Origin: an uncultured Leucobacter sp.
GTDB taxonomy: Bacteria > Actinomycetota > Actinomycetes > Actinomycetales > Microbacteriaceae
NCBI GenBank assembly: GCA_937872275.1
Contig: CALMSE010000050.1
Coordinates: forward strand, 1-14,766
Direction of reading: 5' to 3'
DNA length: 14,766 nt
A model generated the notes under the pieces. The model made no database searches. It had not been told where the DNA came from and saw nothing but the letters and a program-made list of their open reading frames with translations. Numbering within the stretch: the stretch's first letter is position 1; the number at the start of each line of letters is the position of its first letter. This document shows, in pieces, positions 6,218 through 13,136 of this stretch. Both the position numbers and the translations under genes were made by a program.

Positions 6218-6395
6218 ATTCCCCGTCCCATACTTCCCCGCTCGACGCGACTCTCCTCGGCGCGTTCCCCGACGCATCCCCGCTCGGCGTGCTCCTCGAG
6301 GCCGGGTCTCCTCTCGACGGGTGCTGGTTCGGCGCGCTATTCGGCGTGATGGCGCGCCAAGCCGACCCCTCCGTCTCCGAGAAGAGGGGAGGGAT
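6218..6395. other. Intergenic stretch with no supported gene
   Basis: Pyrimidine-rich DNA on the plus strand (to about 6375), then purine-rich from about 6379 onward (GAGAAGAGGGGAGGGATGG) running into the ArsR promoter region. The minus-strand open frame covering it has no coding character I trust. Nothing else recognised. Confidence 0.4.
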
Positions 6396-6419
6396 GGAGC
6401 GGAAGCAGGAGCGGAAGCG
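6396..6419 (+). repeat. Tandem 12-bp direct repeat in the purine-rich tract upstream of arsR
   Basis: GGAGCGGAAGCA (6396-6407) is followed directly by GGAGCGGAAGCG (6408-6419), one mismatch. It sits about 15-38 bp upstream of the TATGAT box, where an activator or RNA polymerase would contact DNA. It may be a regulator site or a slippage product. Confidence 0.4.
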
Positions 6420-6425
6420 AAAGAA

Positions 6426-6451
6426 TTGACGATATGATGGATTCGTCAATC
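6426..6451 (+). promoter_or_regulatory. Promoter/operator of the ArsR-SulP operon
   Basis: A perfect inverted repeat ATTGACGA (6426-6433) - N10 - TCGTCAAT (6444-6451) encloses TATGAT (6434-6439), a five-of-six match to the -10 consensus. A repressor bound here would block RNA polymerase, and transcription would start near 6446 if the box is used. An alternative reading uses TTGACG (6427-6432) as a -35, but no good -10 follows at 17 bp. AT-richer than its surroundings. The dyad is typical of ArsR/SmtB operators in kind, though the exact half-site is its own. Confidence 0.6.
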
Positions 6452-6511
6452 CATTCTCCACTTCCACCCCTCCCCGGCCGCTTCGTGCGATCGCGGATCG
6501 CAGGAGGCATC

Positions 6512-6877
6512 GTGTTCTCAGACCTCGAGGCGCCGCTCTACGAGATCAAGGCGAACCTCTTCAAGGGCCTCGCGCACCCCGTGCGCATCCGCGTGCTCGA
6601 GATCCTCGCCGCCTCGCCCGGCCAATCGTGCCCCGTGAGCGCGCTGCTCGAGGGCACCGGTCTCGAGGCCTCGCATCTCTCGCAGCACCTCGCGACCCTC
6701 CGGCGGCACCGCGTCGTCACGAGCTCGCGCGCGGCGAACGCCGTCACCTACTCCCTCGCGCACCCGATGGTCGCGGAGCTCCTCGCCATCGCCCGCACCT
6801 TCCTGCTCGACACGCTGGCGGACAGTCGCGAGCAGCTCGCCGCGGCTCGGCAGCTGCCGGCCGTGGGAGCCCGATGA
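6512..6877 (+). CDS. ArsR-family winged-helix repressor
   Basis: A 121-aa ArsR/SmtB-type regulator of usual size. The pattern ANLFKGLAHPVRIRVLEIL (14-32) is the classic start of the DNA-binding domain; the recognition helix lies in EASHLSQHLATLRRHRVV (52-69) and the wing in SSRAANAVTYSL (71-82). The ELCVCDL-type arsenic/metal site is absent: the equivalent region is SCPVSALLE, with only C40, so it may sense something other than a thiophilic metal. GTG at 6512 is chosen because AGGAGG (6502-6507) precedes it at 4 nt; the in-frame ATG at 6434 lies inside the promoter dyad and would add a non-family extension. Its stop overlaps the SulP start (ATGA), so the two are translationally coupled. It probably represses its own operon through the 6426-6451 dyad. 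Confidence 0.88.
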   Translation: MFSDLEAPLYEIKANLFKGLAHPVRIRVLEILAASPGQSCPVSALLEGTGLEASHLSQHLATLRRHRVVTSSRAANAVTYSLAHPMVAELLAIARTFLLDTLADSREQLAAARQLPAVGAR

Positions 6878-8559
6878 CGGGGTCGGGGGTCCGGCGCCCG
6901 GCGGCACGGCGGTTCGCCCGGGGGGCGCTCGCGCTGCTGCCGAGGCGCGAGGACTACTCGGGCATCGGGCGCAGTTGGCGGCAGGATCTGCTCGCGGGCG
7001 TCACGGTCGGCATCGTCGCGCTGCCGCTCGCGCTCGCCTTCGGCGTGAGCTCGGGCGTGGGCGCCGCCGCGGGTCTCGTCACCGCGATCGTGGCAGGCTT
7101 CGTCGCCGCGGTCTTCGGCGGCTCCCACGTGCAGGTCTCGGGGCCGACCGGAGCCATGGTGGTCGTGCTCGCGCCGATCGTCGCGAGCCACGGCGTGCCG
7201 GCCGTGGCCGTGCTGTCGCTCATGGCCGGGCTGATCCTCGTCGTGCTCGGCGCCTCGCGCCTCGGCCGGGCGGTCGCCTACATCCCGTGGCCCGTCGTGG
7301 AGGGCTTCACCGCGGGCATCGGCATCATCATCTTCCTGCAGCAGGTGCCGCTCGCCGTCTCCGTGCCCGCCGAGCACGGCGGCAGCACGGCGCTCGAGGC
7401 GGCGCGCGCGCTCGGCGCGGCGAGCTGGCCGGGCGCGTTCGCGAGCCTCGGCATCGTCGCCCTGGTCGCGGTGCTCATGCTCGCGCTGCCCCGTCTCCAC
7501 CGCGCGATCCCGGCGAGCCTCATCGCGATCGTGGTGGCCGCGCTCGCCGTCGCGGTGCTCGGCCTCGACGTGCCGCGGCTCGGGGCTCTGCCCGAGTCCC
7601 TCCCCGCGCCGCGCCTGCCCTTCCTCGACTTCGCCGCGCTGCCCGAGCTCGTCGGCCCCGCCCTCGCGATCGCCGCCCTCGCCGGCATCGAGTCGCTGCT
7701 CTCGGCCCGGGTCGCCTCGGGCCTTCCCGGCCCCGGCGGCCAGACCACGGGCCCGTACCACCCCGACCGGGAGCTCGTCGGACAGGGCCTCGCCTCGATC
7801 GCCGCGGGCCTCTTCGGCGGCATGCCCGCGACCGGCGCCATCGCCCGCACCGCGGTCAACGTCCGCTCCGGCGCGCGCTCGCGGCTCGCCGCCATCACCC
7901 ACGCCCTCGTGCTCGTCGCGGTCGTCTACCTCGCCTCGGGGCTCGTCGCGCAGATCCCGCTCGCGGCCCTCGCGGGTGTGCTGATGGTGACTGCGGCGCG
8001 CATGGTGTCGATCCCCGTCGCCCGACGCGTGCTCGGCTCGACCCGTTCCGATGCGATCGCCTACCTGCTCACCGCCGCGATCACGGTGTCCTTCGACCTC
8101 ATCGTCGCGATCCAGATCGGCATCGTGTGCGCGGCGCTCCTGACGCTGCGCAAGTTCGCCCGCCTCGGCGGGGTGAGGCGCGAGCCGATCGAGGGTCCGG
8201 CCCACGACGGCGACGAGCGCATCGCCGTGTTCCGGCTCGACGGCCTCATGTTCTTCGGCGTCGCCGAGCGGGTGCTGAACGAGCTCTCGGGCGTCGACGA
8301 CGTGGAGGTCGTCGTGCTGCGGCTGTCGGCGCTGCGCTACCTCGACGCGACGGGGGCGCAGGCGCTCGTCGAGGTGATCCGCGAGCTCGAGCAGCGCGGC
8401 GTCACCGTGCTCGTCAAGGGCGTGCGCGACGAGCACCTCGCGCTCGTGACCCGGGTCGGCGTGATCTCCGAGCTGCGCCACCACAAGCATCTCTTCGACT
8501 CCCTCGACGCCGCGATCGAGCACGCCCGCAGCCACGTGCGGCGCGCCGCCGCCGCGTAG
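6874..8559 (+). CDS. SulP family anion transporter with C-terminal STAS domain
   Basis: A 561-aa SulP/SLC26-type transporter, full length. After a basic N-terminus, YSGIGRSWRQDLLAGVTVGI (28-47) leads into a multi-helix membrane domain (about 39-428). Signatures are SHVQVSGPTGAM (84-95), AGIESLLSARVASG (270-283, E273), YHPDRELVGQG (295-305) and GGMPATGAIARTAVNVRSG (315-333). The STAS domain (about 449-553) contains RLSALRYLDATGAQAL (483-498). Family members carry sulfate, bicarbonate or other anions, usually with Na+ or H+; the substrate cannot be read from sequence. It starts with ATGA overlapping the ArsR stop, so expression should follow that repressor. The gene has a very long open antisense frame, a codon-bias artefact. 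Plasma membrane. Confidence 0.92.
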   Translation: MTGSGVRRPAARRFARGALALLPRREDYSGIGRSWRQDLLAGVTVGIVALPLALAFGVSSGVGAAAGLVTAIVAGFVAAVFGGSHVQVSGPTGAMVVVLAPIVASHGVPAVAVLSLMAGLILVVLGASRLGRAVAYIPWPVVEGFTAGIGIIIFLQQVPLAVSVPAEHGGSTALEAARALGAASWPGAFASLGIVALVAVLMLALPRLHRAIPASLIAIVVAALAVAVLGLDVPRLGALPESLPAPRLPFLDFAALPELVGPALAIAALAGIESLLSARVASGLPGPGGQTTGPYHPDRELVGQGLASIAAGLFGGMPATGAIARTAVNVRSGARSRLAAITHALVLVAVVYLASGLVAQIPLAALAGVLMVTAARMVSIPVARRVLGSTRSDAIAYLLTAAITVSFDLIVAIQIGIVCAALLTLRKFARLGGVRREPIEGPAHDGDERIAVFRLDGLMFFGVAERVLNELSGVDDVEVVVLRLSALRYLDATGAQALVEVIRELEQRGVTVLVKGVRDEHLALVTRVGVISELRHHKHLFDSLDAAIEHARSHVRRAAAA

Positions 8560-8562
8560 GCG

Positions 8563-8577
8563 GGAGGGCGCGCCTCC
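8563..8577 (+). terminator. Weak hairpin after the SulP gene
   Basis: GGAGG (8563-8567) and CCTCC (8573-8577) form a 5-bp stem with a 5-nt loop just after the stop. A second small stem, GCCCG/CGGGC (8600-8604 and 8611-8615), follows. Neither has a T-tract, so termination here is only plausible. Confidence 0.3.
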
Positions 8578-8633
8578 GGCCGGCTGGGCCGCACGGCGAG
8601 CCCGGGTCGTCGGGCCTGAGGGCAGGCGACGAG

Positions 8634-8664
8634 TAGGATCGAAGCACCCGACCGGCCCCGGTCG
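8634..8664 (+). promoter_or_regulatory. Possible promoter and operator of the SDR-cupin operon
   Basis: TAGGAT (8634-8639) fits an actinobacterial -10 box, with start expected near 8646. Immediately downstream, CGACCGG-CC-CCGGTCG (8649-8664) is a perfect 7-2-7 palindrome, well placed for a repressor to block initiation or clearance. No -35 match is visible. Inference from position and symmetry. Confidence 0.42.
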
Positions 8665-8681
8665 TTCGAGAGAGGATCCGC

Positions 8682-9410
8682 ATGTCAGCGCTCGTCCCAG
8701 GTCTCTTCGCAGGCAAGGTCGCCCTCGTCACGGGCGGCACGTCGGGCATCGGCCTGGCCACGGCGGAGACCCTCGCCGGCCTCGGCGCGCGGGTCGTCGC
8801 CGTGGGCCTCGGCGCCGACCGGGCCCCGGTGTCGCCGGGCGTCGAACTGGATCTGCGCGAGCTCGACGTGACCGACGACGAGGCCCTGCGCGACCTCGTC
8901 GCGAGCCTCGACCGGCTCGACGTGCTCGTGCCCGCCGCGGGCATCAGCCTGGGCGAGCGCGAGCTCGAGTGGGGCCCCTTCAACACGGTGCTCGGCATCC
9001 AGCTCGGCGCGGTCTTCCGCATCGCGGAGCTCTGCCGGCCGCTCCTCGCGGCCTCCGGCGGATCCCTCATCACGATCGCCTCGATGTTCGCCTACTTCGG
9101 CGGCGGCAGCCGCGCGGCCTACTCGGCGGCGAAGGGCGGGGTCGTGCAGCTCACGAAGTCGCTCGCCGAGGCGTGGGCGTCCGACGGCATCCGCGTCAAC
9201 TCCGTCGCGCCCGGGTGGATCGAGACCCCGCTCGCCGAGGGCCTCGACGAGACGGCGAAGGCGCGGATCCTCTCCCGCACTCCGCTCGCCCGATTCGGCC
9301 GGGCCGACGAGATCGGCGAGGTCATCGCCTTCCTCGCCTCGGACTCCGCCTCGTACATCACGGGGATCGTGCTGCCGGTGGACGGCGGCTACCTCACGAC
9401 CGCGATCTGA
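8682..9410 (+). CDS. Short-chain dehydrogenase/reductase (SDR)
   Basis: A 242-aa classical SDR, typical length. The cofactor loop TGGTSGIG (17-24), catalytic S134 (TIAS), Y147 and K151 (YSAAK), and RVNSVAPGWIETPL (171-184) are intact, and the C-terminus has ITGIVLPVDGGYLT. The usual NNAG after beta-4 is PAAG (84-87), a tolerated variation. The end of beta-2 (VVAVGLGAD) has no acidic residue typical of strict NAD use, so NADP is possible. The family oxidises alcohols or reduces ketones; the substrate is unknown. ATG at 8682 is preceded by AGAGAGGA. The cupin starts 10 nt after its stop, so the two are probably one operon under the upstream palindrome. The N-terminal SALVPGLFAGKVALVTG fits an FabG-like cytoplasmic enzyme. 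Confidence 0.9.
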   Translation: MSALVPGLFAGKVALVTGGTSGIGLATAETLAGLGARVVAVGLGADRAPVSPGVELDLRELDVTDDEALRDLVASLDRLDVLVPAAGISLGERELEWGPFNTVLGIQLGAVFRIAELCRPLLAASGGSLITIASMFAYFGGGSRAAYSAAKGGVVQLTKSLAEAWASDGIRVNSVAPGWIETPLAEGLDETAKARILSRTPLARFGRADEIGEVIAFLASDSASYITGIVLPVDGGYLTTAI

Positions 9411-9420
9411 AGGGAACGAT

Positions 9421-9774
9421 ATGAGCAGCGGGGCACCGGAGTTCTTCACGGCGACGCGGGCGGAGGCCGACGCCGGACCGTTCGAGCTCGGCCGCGTGCA
9501 GTACCTGCGAGGCTTCGGCGACGGCGGGCGCGACGACCTGGCCGCCGGCTACTGGTACGTCACCACCGAAGAGGCGCCTGAGCCCTTCGCGTTGAACCTC
9601 GACTCCGACGAGAGCTTCCACCTGCTCGAGGGCCGGCTGCGCATCGAGTTCGTCGGCGGCGAGACGGTCGAGCTGCGGCCGGGCGACTCGATCTCGTACC
9701 ACGCGGGCGACGACATGGTGTGGACCGTGCTCGAGGACTCGGTGAAGTTCTTCGTCAACAGCCGAACGAGGTAG
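9421..9774 (+). CDS. Cupin domain protein (Cupin_3/DUF861-like)
   Basis: A 117-aa single cupin barrel. AAGYWYVTTEEAPEPFAL (41-58), then DESFHLLEGRLRIEF (63-77) with E64/H67, and the second motif LRPGDSISYHAGDDMVW (85-101) match the small cupins grouped as Cupin_3 (DUF861), related to ureidoglycine aminohydrolase. Only part of the usual metal set is visible, so it may be a ligand-binding or isomerase-type cupin rather than a dioxygenase. ATG at 9421 has AAGGGA (9411-9416) at 4 nt and lies 10 nt after the SDR stop. The pair ends in a hairpin shared with the converging amidase. It probably acts with the SDR on the same small molecule. Cytoplasmic; substrate unknown. Confidence 0.85.
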   Translation: MSSGAPEFFTATRAEADAGPFELGRVQYLRGFGDGGRDDLAAGYWYVTTEEAPEPFALNLDSDESFHLLEGRLRIEFVGGETVELRPGDSISYHAGDDMVWTVLEDSVKFFVNSRTR

Positions 9775-9776
9775 GG

Positions 9777-9813
9777 CCGGACGCGGGCCCGCCGCACGGG
9801 CGGGCCCGTCCGG
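9777..9813. terminator. Bidirectional hairpin between cupin and amidase
   Basis: CCGGACG plus GGCCCGCC on the left pairs with GGGCGGGCCCGTCCGG on the right (9798-9813), with a small CG bulge and a short loop. It fills the 39-nt gap between two convergent stop codons (9772-9774 and 9814-9816), so it can serve both genes. No T-tract. Confidence 0.72.
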
Positions 9814-11817
9814 TCACGCCTCGGGCAGCGTCAGCTCTTCGATGCGCACCGCGGGCGGGACCGATGGCCCGTGCACGCGGACGACGAGCAGCGCGCCGTC
9901 CCCGAGGCGGTCGAGGTGCTCGGGGATGGGCGTCCTCGCCGTCCAGGCGCCTCCGGGGGCCCGGTCGAGCGGCAGCGAGCGACCGTCGAGCCACGCCTCG
10001 ACGACGAGGTCGACTCCGGGCTCCGGCGGGCCGGGTTCGATCTCGCATGCGAGAAGAGGGCGGCCCTCGACCCGGGAGACGGAGGCCGTCACCCGGGGCC
10101 GCGCGGGCGTTCCCCCGGCGGGCGAGCGCTCGGGAAGCGAGCTGCCGGGCATCGCCTGGGTGAGCGGCGGGCGCGGGCGTCCCTGGCCCTGCTCCTCGAA
10201 GAGCCGGGCGATCTCCATCAGCCGACCGTCGGAGTAGGCGGGTCCCGCGATCGTGAGGTTCACCGGCATGCCGATGTCGGCCATCCGCCCCATGGGCACG
10301 CTCACGGTGGGGATGCCGAGGTCGCGGATCGCCCGGTTGCCGTTCGAGAAGAGCACGCCGTTGCGCAGCGCCTCCTCCATGTGTGCCTCGTCGGTGAAGA
10401 GGTCGGCGCGGGCGACGTCGCCGTTGGCCGGGAACACCACCGCGTCGAGCCCGAGCCGCTCCAGCCAGCCCTCGAAGTCGAGCTCGCGGGCGCGCTCGAG
10501 GCCGCGCAGCGACTCCTCGAGCCCAGGGATATCCTCCCACTCGGGCAGGCCGGCCTTCGCGAGCTCGACGAGCCGCACGTAGTCGAACGCCGTGGCGGCG
10601 TTGGCGTATACGCGCAGAGGCATGTTCGGGAAGATGAGGTCGCCGTCGGCCTCGGCGAGGCTCGAGAGGCCGGGCATGCCGTTCTGCCGCAGGAAGTCGT
10701 CCCAGGAGCGCGCCATCACCACCCCGAGTTCCGTCTCTCCCCAGTCCGGGGCGACGAGCCCGCGTTCGGCGAGGCCGCGGGCCTCGGGGCGATCGAGCTC
10801 GTAGTTCGACACGACGGGGAAGTCCACGGGAACCACCTCGGCGCCGAGGCGGGTGAGCGCGAGGGCCGCGCGATCCCAGAGCGCCCGTACGCTGGGCCTG
10901 AGCGCGACCGGGTTGGCCTTGTGCGGATCCTCCCCGATGAACATCCGCGGCACCCCGAGCCGCAGCCCGGCGAGGCTCCCGAGCGGCTCGGGGCGCAGGA
11001 TCGAGTCGCGCACCTCCTCGACCTCCGGCAGGCGCACCGCCCGCTGCGCGCGCCAGAAGTCGCCCTCGGTCTCGGGGTCGGCGACGAGCAGCGGCTCGAG
11101 GATCAGCCGCAGGTCGGCGATCGAACGGGTATAGGGCACGACCACGTCGCAGGTGGGGAAGAGCGGCCAGTTGCCGCGGATCGAGATGAGACCGCGGGAG
11201 GGCGTGTAGGCCACCAGGGCGTTGTTCGAGGCGGGGGAGCGGCCGGACGAGAGCGTCTCCTCGGCCAGGCCGAAGGCGCCGAAGCCGGCGGCGGTCGCCG
11301 TGCCCGCGCCGTTCGACGAGCCCGAGCCGTATGCCGCGGTGAGGTAGGCGGGGTGATACGGGCTGCGGGCGTAGCCGTAGACCCCGGGCTGCACGCCGCC
11401 CGCTGCCATGGGCGGCATGTTGGTCTTCCCGATCAGCACCGCGCCCGCGCGGCGCAGCTGCTCGACCGTGGCCGCGTCGGAGTCGGCGATCAGCCGCGCG
11501 AAGGCGGGGCTGCCCGAGGCGACCGTGAGCCCCTTCACCTTGAAGCTGTCCTTCACGGTGAAGGGCACGCCGTCGAGCGGCCCGAGCGCGGCGCCGCGTC
11601 GGCGGCGCTCGTCCGAGGCCTCGGCCTCCCGGGCGGCGTCGGGGTTGAGGACGGGCACCGCGTTCAGGCAGTGGCCGGTGCGGTCGTAGAAGGCGATGCG
11701 ATTCAGGTAGGCGCAGACGAGGTCGACGCTCGTCGTCGTCCCCGCCTCGAGGGCGGCCGAGATCTCGCCCGCGCTCAACTCCGTGACGTCGGGCCTGCTC
11801 GCCGCGCGCTGCTCCAC
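9814..11817 (-). CDS. Amidase signature family enzyme with C-terminal extension
   Basis: A 667-aa amidase-signature hydrolase, longer than the usual 450-550. The Ser-cisSer-Lys triad is visible: K89 (PFTVKDSF), cis-S167 (YGSGSSNGAG, 163-172) and nucleophile S191 in AEETLSSGRSPA. The 24-residue gap between the two serines matches fatty acid amide hydrolase. The nucleophile loop is ETLSSGR instead of the usual DTGGSIR, as in one actinobacterial/fungal subgroup. The core runs to about 545. Residues 573-667 are a beta-rich, probably sandwich-like extension (RVTASVSRVEGRPLLACEI ... PPAVRIEELTLPEA) of unknown role. The start is GTG at 11817, with GGGAGG at 7 nt; GTG at 11820 is also possible at 4 nt. 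No signal peptide, so probably cytoplasmic. The amide substrate is unknown. It is transcribed alone from the 11821-11945 region. Confidence 0.88.
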   Translation of the reverse strand: MEQRAASRPDVTELSAGEISAALEAGTTTSVDLVCAYLNRIAFYDRTGHCLNAVPVLNPDAAREAEASDERRRRGAALGPLDGVPFTVKDSFKVKGLTVASGSPAFARLIADSDAATVEQLRRAGAVLIGKTNMPPMAAGGVQPGVYGYARSPYHPAYLTAAYGSGSSNGAGTATAAGFGAFGLAEETLSSGRSPASNNALVAYTPSRGLISIRGNWPLFPTCDVVVPYTRSIADLRLILEPLLVADPETEGDFWRAQRAVRLPEVEEVRDSILRPEPLGSLAGLRLGVPRMFIGEDPHKANPVALRPSVRALWDRAALALTRLGAEVVPVDFPVVSNYELDRPEARGLAERGLVAPDWGETELGVVMARSWDDFLRQNGMPGLSSLAEADGDLIFPNMPLRVYANAATAFDYVRLVELAKAGLPEWEDIPGLEESLRGLERARELDFEGWLERLGLDAVVFPANGDVARADLFTDEAHMEEALRNGVLFSNGNRAIRDLGIPTVSVPMGRMADIGMPVNLTIAGPAYSDGRLMEIARLFEEQGQGRPRPPLTQAMPGSSLPERSPAGGTPARPRVTASVSRVEGRPLLACEIEPGPPEPGVDLVVEAWLDGRSLPLDRAPGGAWTARTPIPEHLDRLGDGALLVVRVHGPSVPPAVRIEELTLPEA

Positions 11818-11871
11818 CACTGTGCCTCCCGGGTTCGCCTCCGAACGGCCCCGTCCGCGGCCGCCTCGAAC

Positions 11872-11900
11872 AGTCAACGGGAGGGCCCGACGGGCGTCAA
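11872..11900 (-). promoter_or_regulatory. Two TTGAC motifs upstream of the amidase
   Basis: On the minus strand, TTGACG (11900-11895) and TTGACT (11877-11872) repeat at 23 bp, close to two helical turns, about 55-83 bp upstream of the amidase start. The first is a good -35, but the 17-bp spacer leads only to TTGACT, a poor -10. The GCCCG-T-CGGGC dyad lies between them. Could be a promoter or regulator half-sites; weak. Confidence 0.3.
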
Positions 11901-11945
11901 GCACGCGTCCGCGAAGGGTCGTTCGGCTCCTGAGAACGGGGCGGA

Positions 11946-13136
11946 TCACCGCGCGTCGGGGACCGGGGCGCCTGCCCGCGGATCCGCCCCGTCCTGCGCG
12001 TACGCGGCGATCGTGCGCGCGAACACGACGAACCAGGCGAACAGCAGGCCCGCCGAGACGAACTCCACGCCGGTGAGGGCGTAGTAGCCGATCGGGATCC
12101 ACAGCACGATCGACACCGCGATGCCGGCCACGACCCCGATCGTCAGCACGTGGAAGCTGCGCGGGATGCCCGGCAGCAGCGTGAGCGAGAACGCGGCGAG
12201 CAGGCCGAAGACGACGACCATGCCGCTCGCGGCGCCGACGTGCACCGGGGTGTTCACCGCGTCGTGCACGAGGCCGACGACCATCATGCACACGCCGATC
12301 GCGACGAGCATCCCCGACACGGCCCGGCGTCGGCGTCGGGGGCTCCAGAAGTCCGTCGCGGTCGCGTCGCCTCCCTGCGTGTCCGGCGCATCGCCATCGG
12401 GTGCCGGGCCCAGGCCGCGCAGGGCCAACCCGCGCGCCGCGTCCCTCGCCGCGTAGCCGGCGAACACCGTGATGATGAGCCCGGTGAGGATCAGCGCGCC
12501 GTTGAAGGCCGCGGCGCTCGTGCTGCCGGCCTGATTGCCGAGCTGCGAGAAATGGTACTCCCACCACCGCTCGTCGGGAGCCGTGAGCATGCTCGCCATC
12601 GTGCCGATGAAGAGCACGAGCGTGGCGAGGGCCGCGAGGTTCGCGGTCACGACGCGCGCGCCGAAGACGCCCGCGATGTAGGCCAGGAAGGCGCCGCAGG
12701 CGCCGGCGAGCGCGGCTCCCCCGACGGCGTCGATGGTCATGCCGACGAAGCCGCGCTGGAAGAGGCGCGTCGCCGCTTCGACGCTGAGCGCCGACACCGT
12801 CGCGAAGGCGATCGTGAGCACGATCGTGTCGAAGACGCGCCGGGGGAGCGGGAGCCGCCTGCGCCACGCCTGCTCGGCTCGGCGGTTCGCGCCGGTGTAG
12901 GCGATCGCGAACACGATGCCGGCGGCGGCCCCGCCGACCCAGGCCGTGATCCTGCCGAAGGAGTCGTCACCGCCGAGCGGCAGGCGCCCCCCGCGCATCA
13001 GGAATCCGCTGACGAGCGCGACGACGACGAAGGCGATGAGCGCCCAGCGGATCGCCAGGGACTCGATGCGCGCGTCGCCGCGCGGCTCCCGCGCCGTTCC
13101 CGGCGAGGCCGCCGCCTCAGCCGGCGACGTCTTCAT
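11946..13136 (-). CDS. DUF998-like polytopic membrane protein
   Basis: A 396-aa membrane protein with about ten helices (roughly 30-47, 63-81, 103-121, 137-158, 163-184, 211-228, 273-290, 299-321, 328-347, 357-375). An acidic cytoplasmic or external loop (240-270, DGDAPDTQGGDATATDFWSP) divides it. ERWWEYHFSQLGNQAGSTSAAAFNGALI (189-216) contains the WW...SQLG...FN pattern that I associate with DUF998 membrane proteins of Actinobacteria. No transport or catalytic motif is seen and the function is unknown. It starts at ATG 13136, 20 nt inside the end of the YbaK gene and with no Shine-Dalgarno, so it depends on coupled translation. The polar N-terminus (1-28) has no signal sequence. The amidase is on the same strand 129 nt downstream, likely separately expressed. 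Confidence 0.75.
   Translation of the reverse strand: MKTSPAEAAASPGTAREPRGDARIESLAIRWALIAFVVVALVSGFLMRGGRLPLGGDDSFGRITAWVGGAAAGIVFAIAYTGANRRAEQAWRRRLPLPRRVFDTIVLTIAFATVSALSVEAATRLFQRGFVGMTIDAVGGAALAGACGAFLAYIAGVFGARVVTANLAALATLVLFIGTMASMLTAPDERWWEYHFSQLGNQAGSTSAAAFNGALILTGLIITVFAGYAARDAARGLALRGLGPAPDGDAPDTQGGDATATDFWSPRRRRRAVSGMLVAIGVCMMVVGLVHDAVNTPVHVGAASGMVVVFGLLAAFSLTLLPGIPRSFHVLTIGVVAGIAVSIVLWIPIGYYALTGVEFVSAGLLFAWFVVFARTIAAYAQDGADPRAGAPVPDAR

Noticed and set aside
6748..8535. A 595-codon open frame antisense to SulP
   Set aside because: It is rich in D, E, R, H and G with no domain and arises from strong third-position GC bias; the sense strand encodes a clear SulP protein.
6975..8636. 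A 553-codon plus-strand frame inside SulP
   Set aside because: The translation is almost pure arginine/alanine/glycine/proline, an off-frame reading of SulP.
9814..12867. A single 1017-codon minus-strand open frame covering the amidase and continuing upstream
   Set aside because: Only the part from 11817 down is an amidase; upstream the frame is arginine/glycine-rich and antiframe to the DUF998 gene. A good ribosome site and GTG mark the true start.
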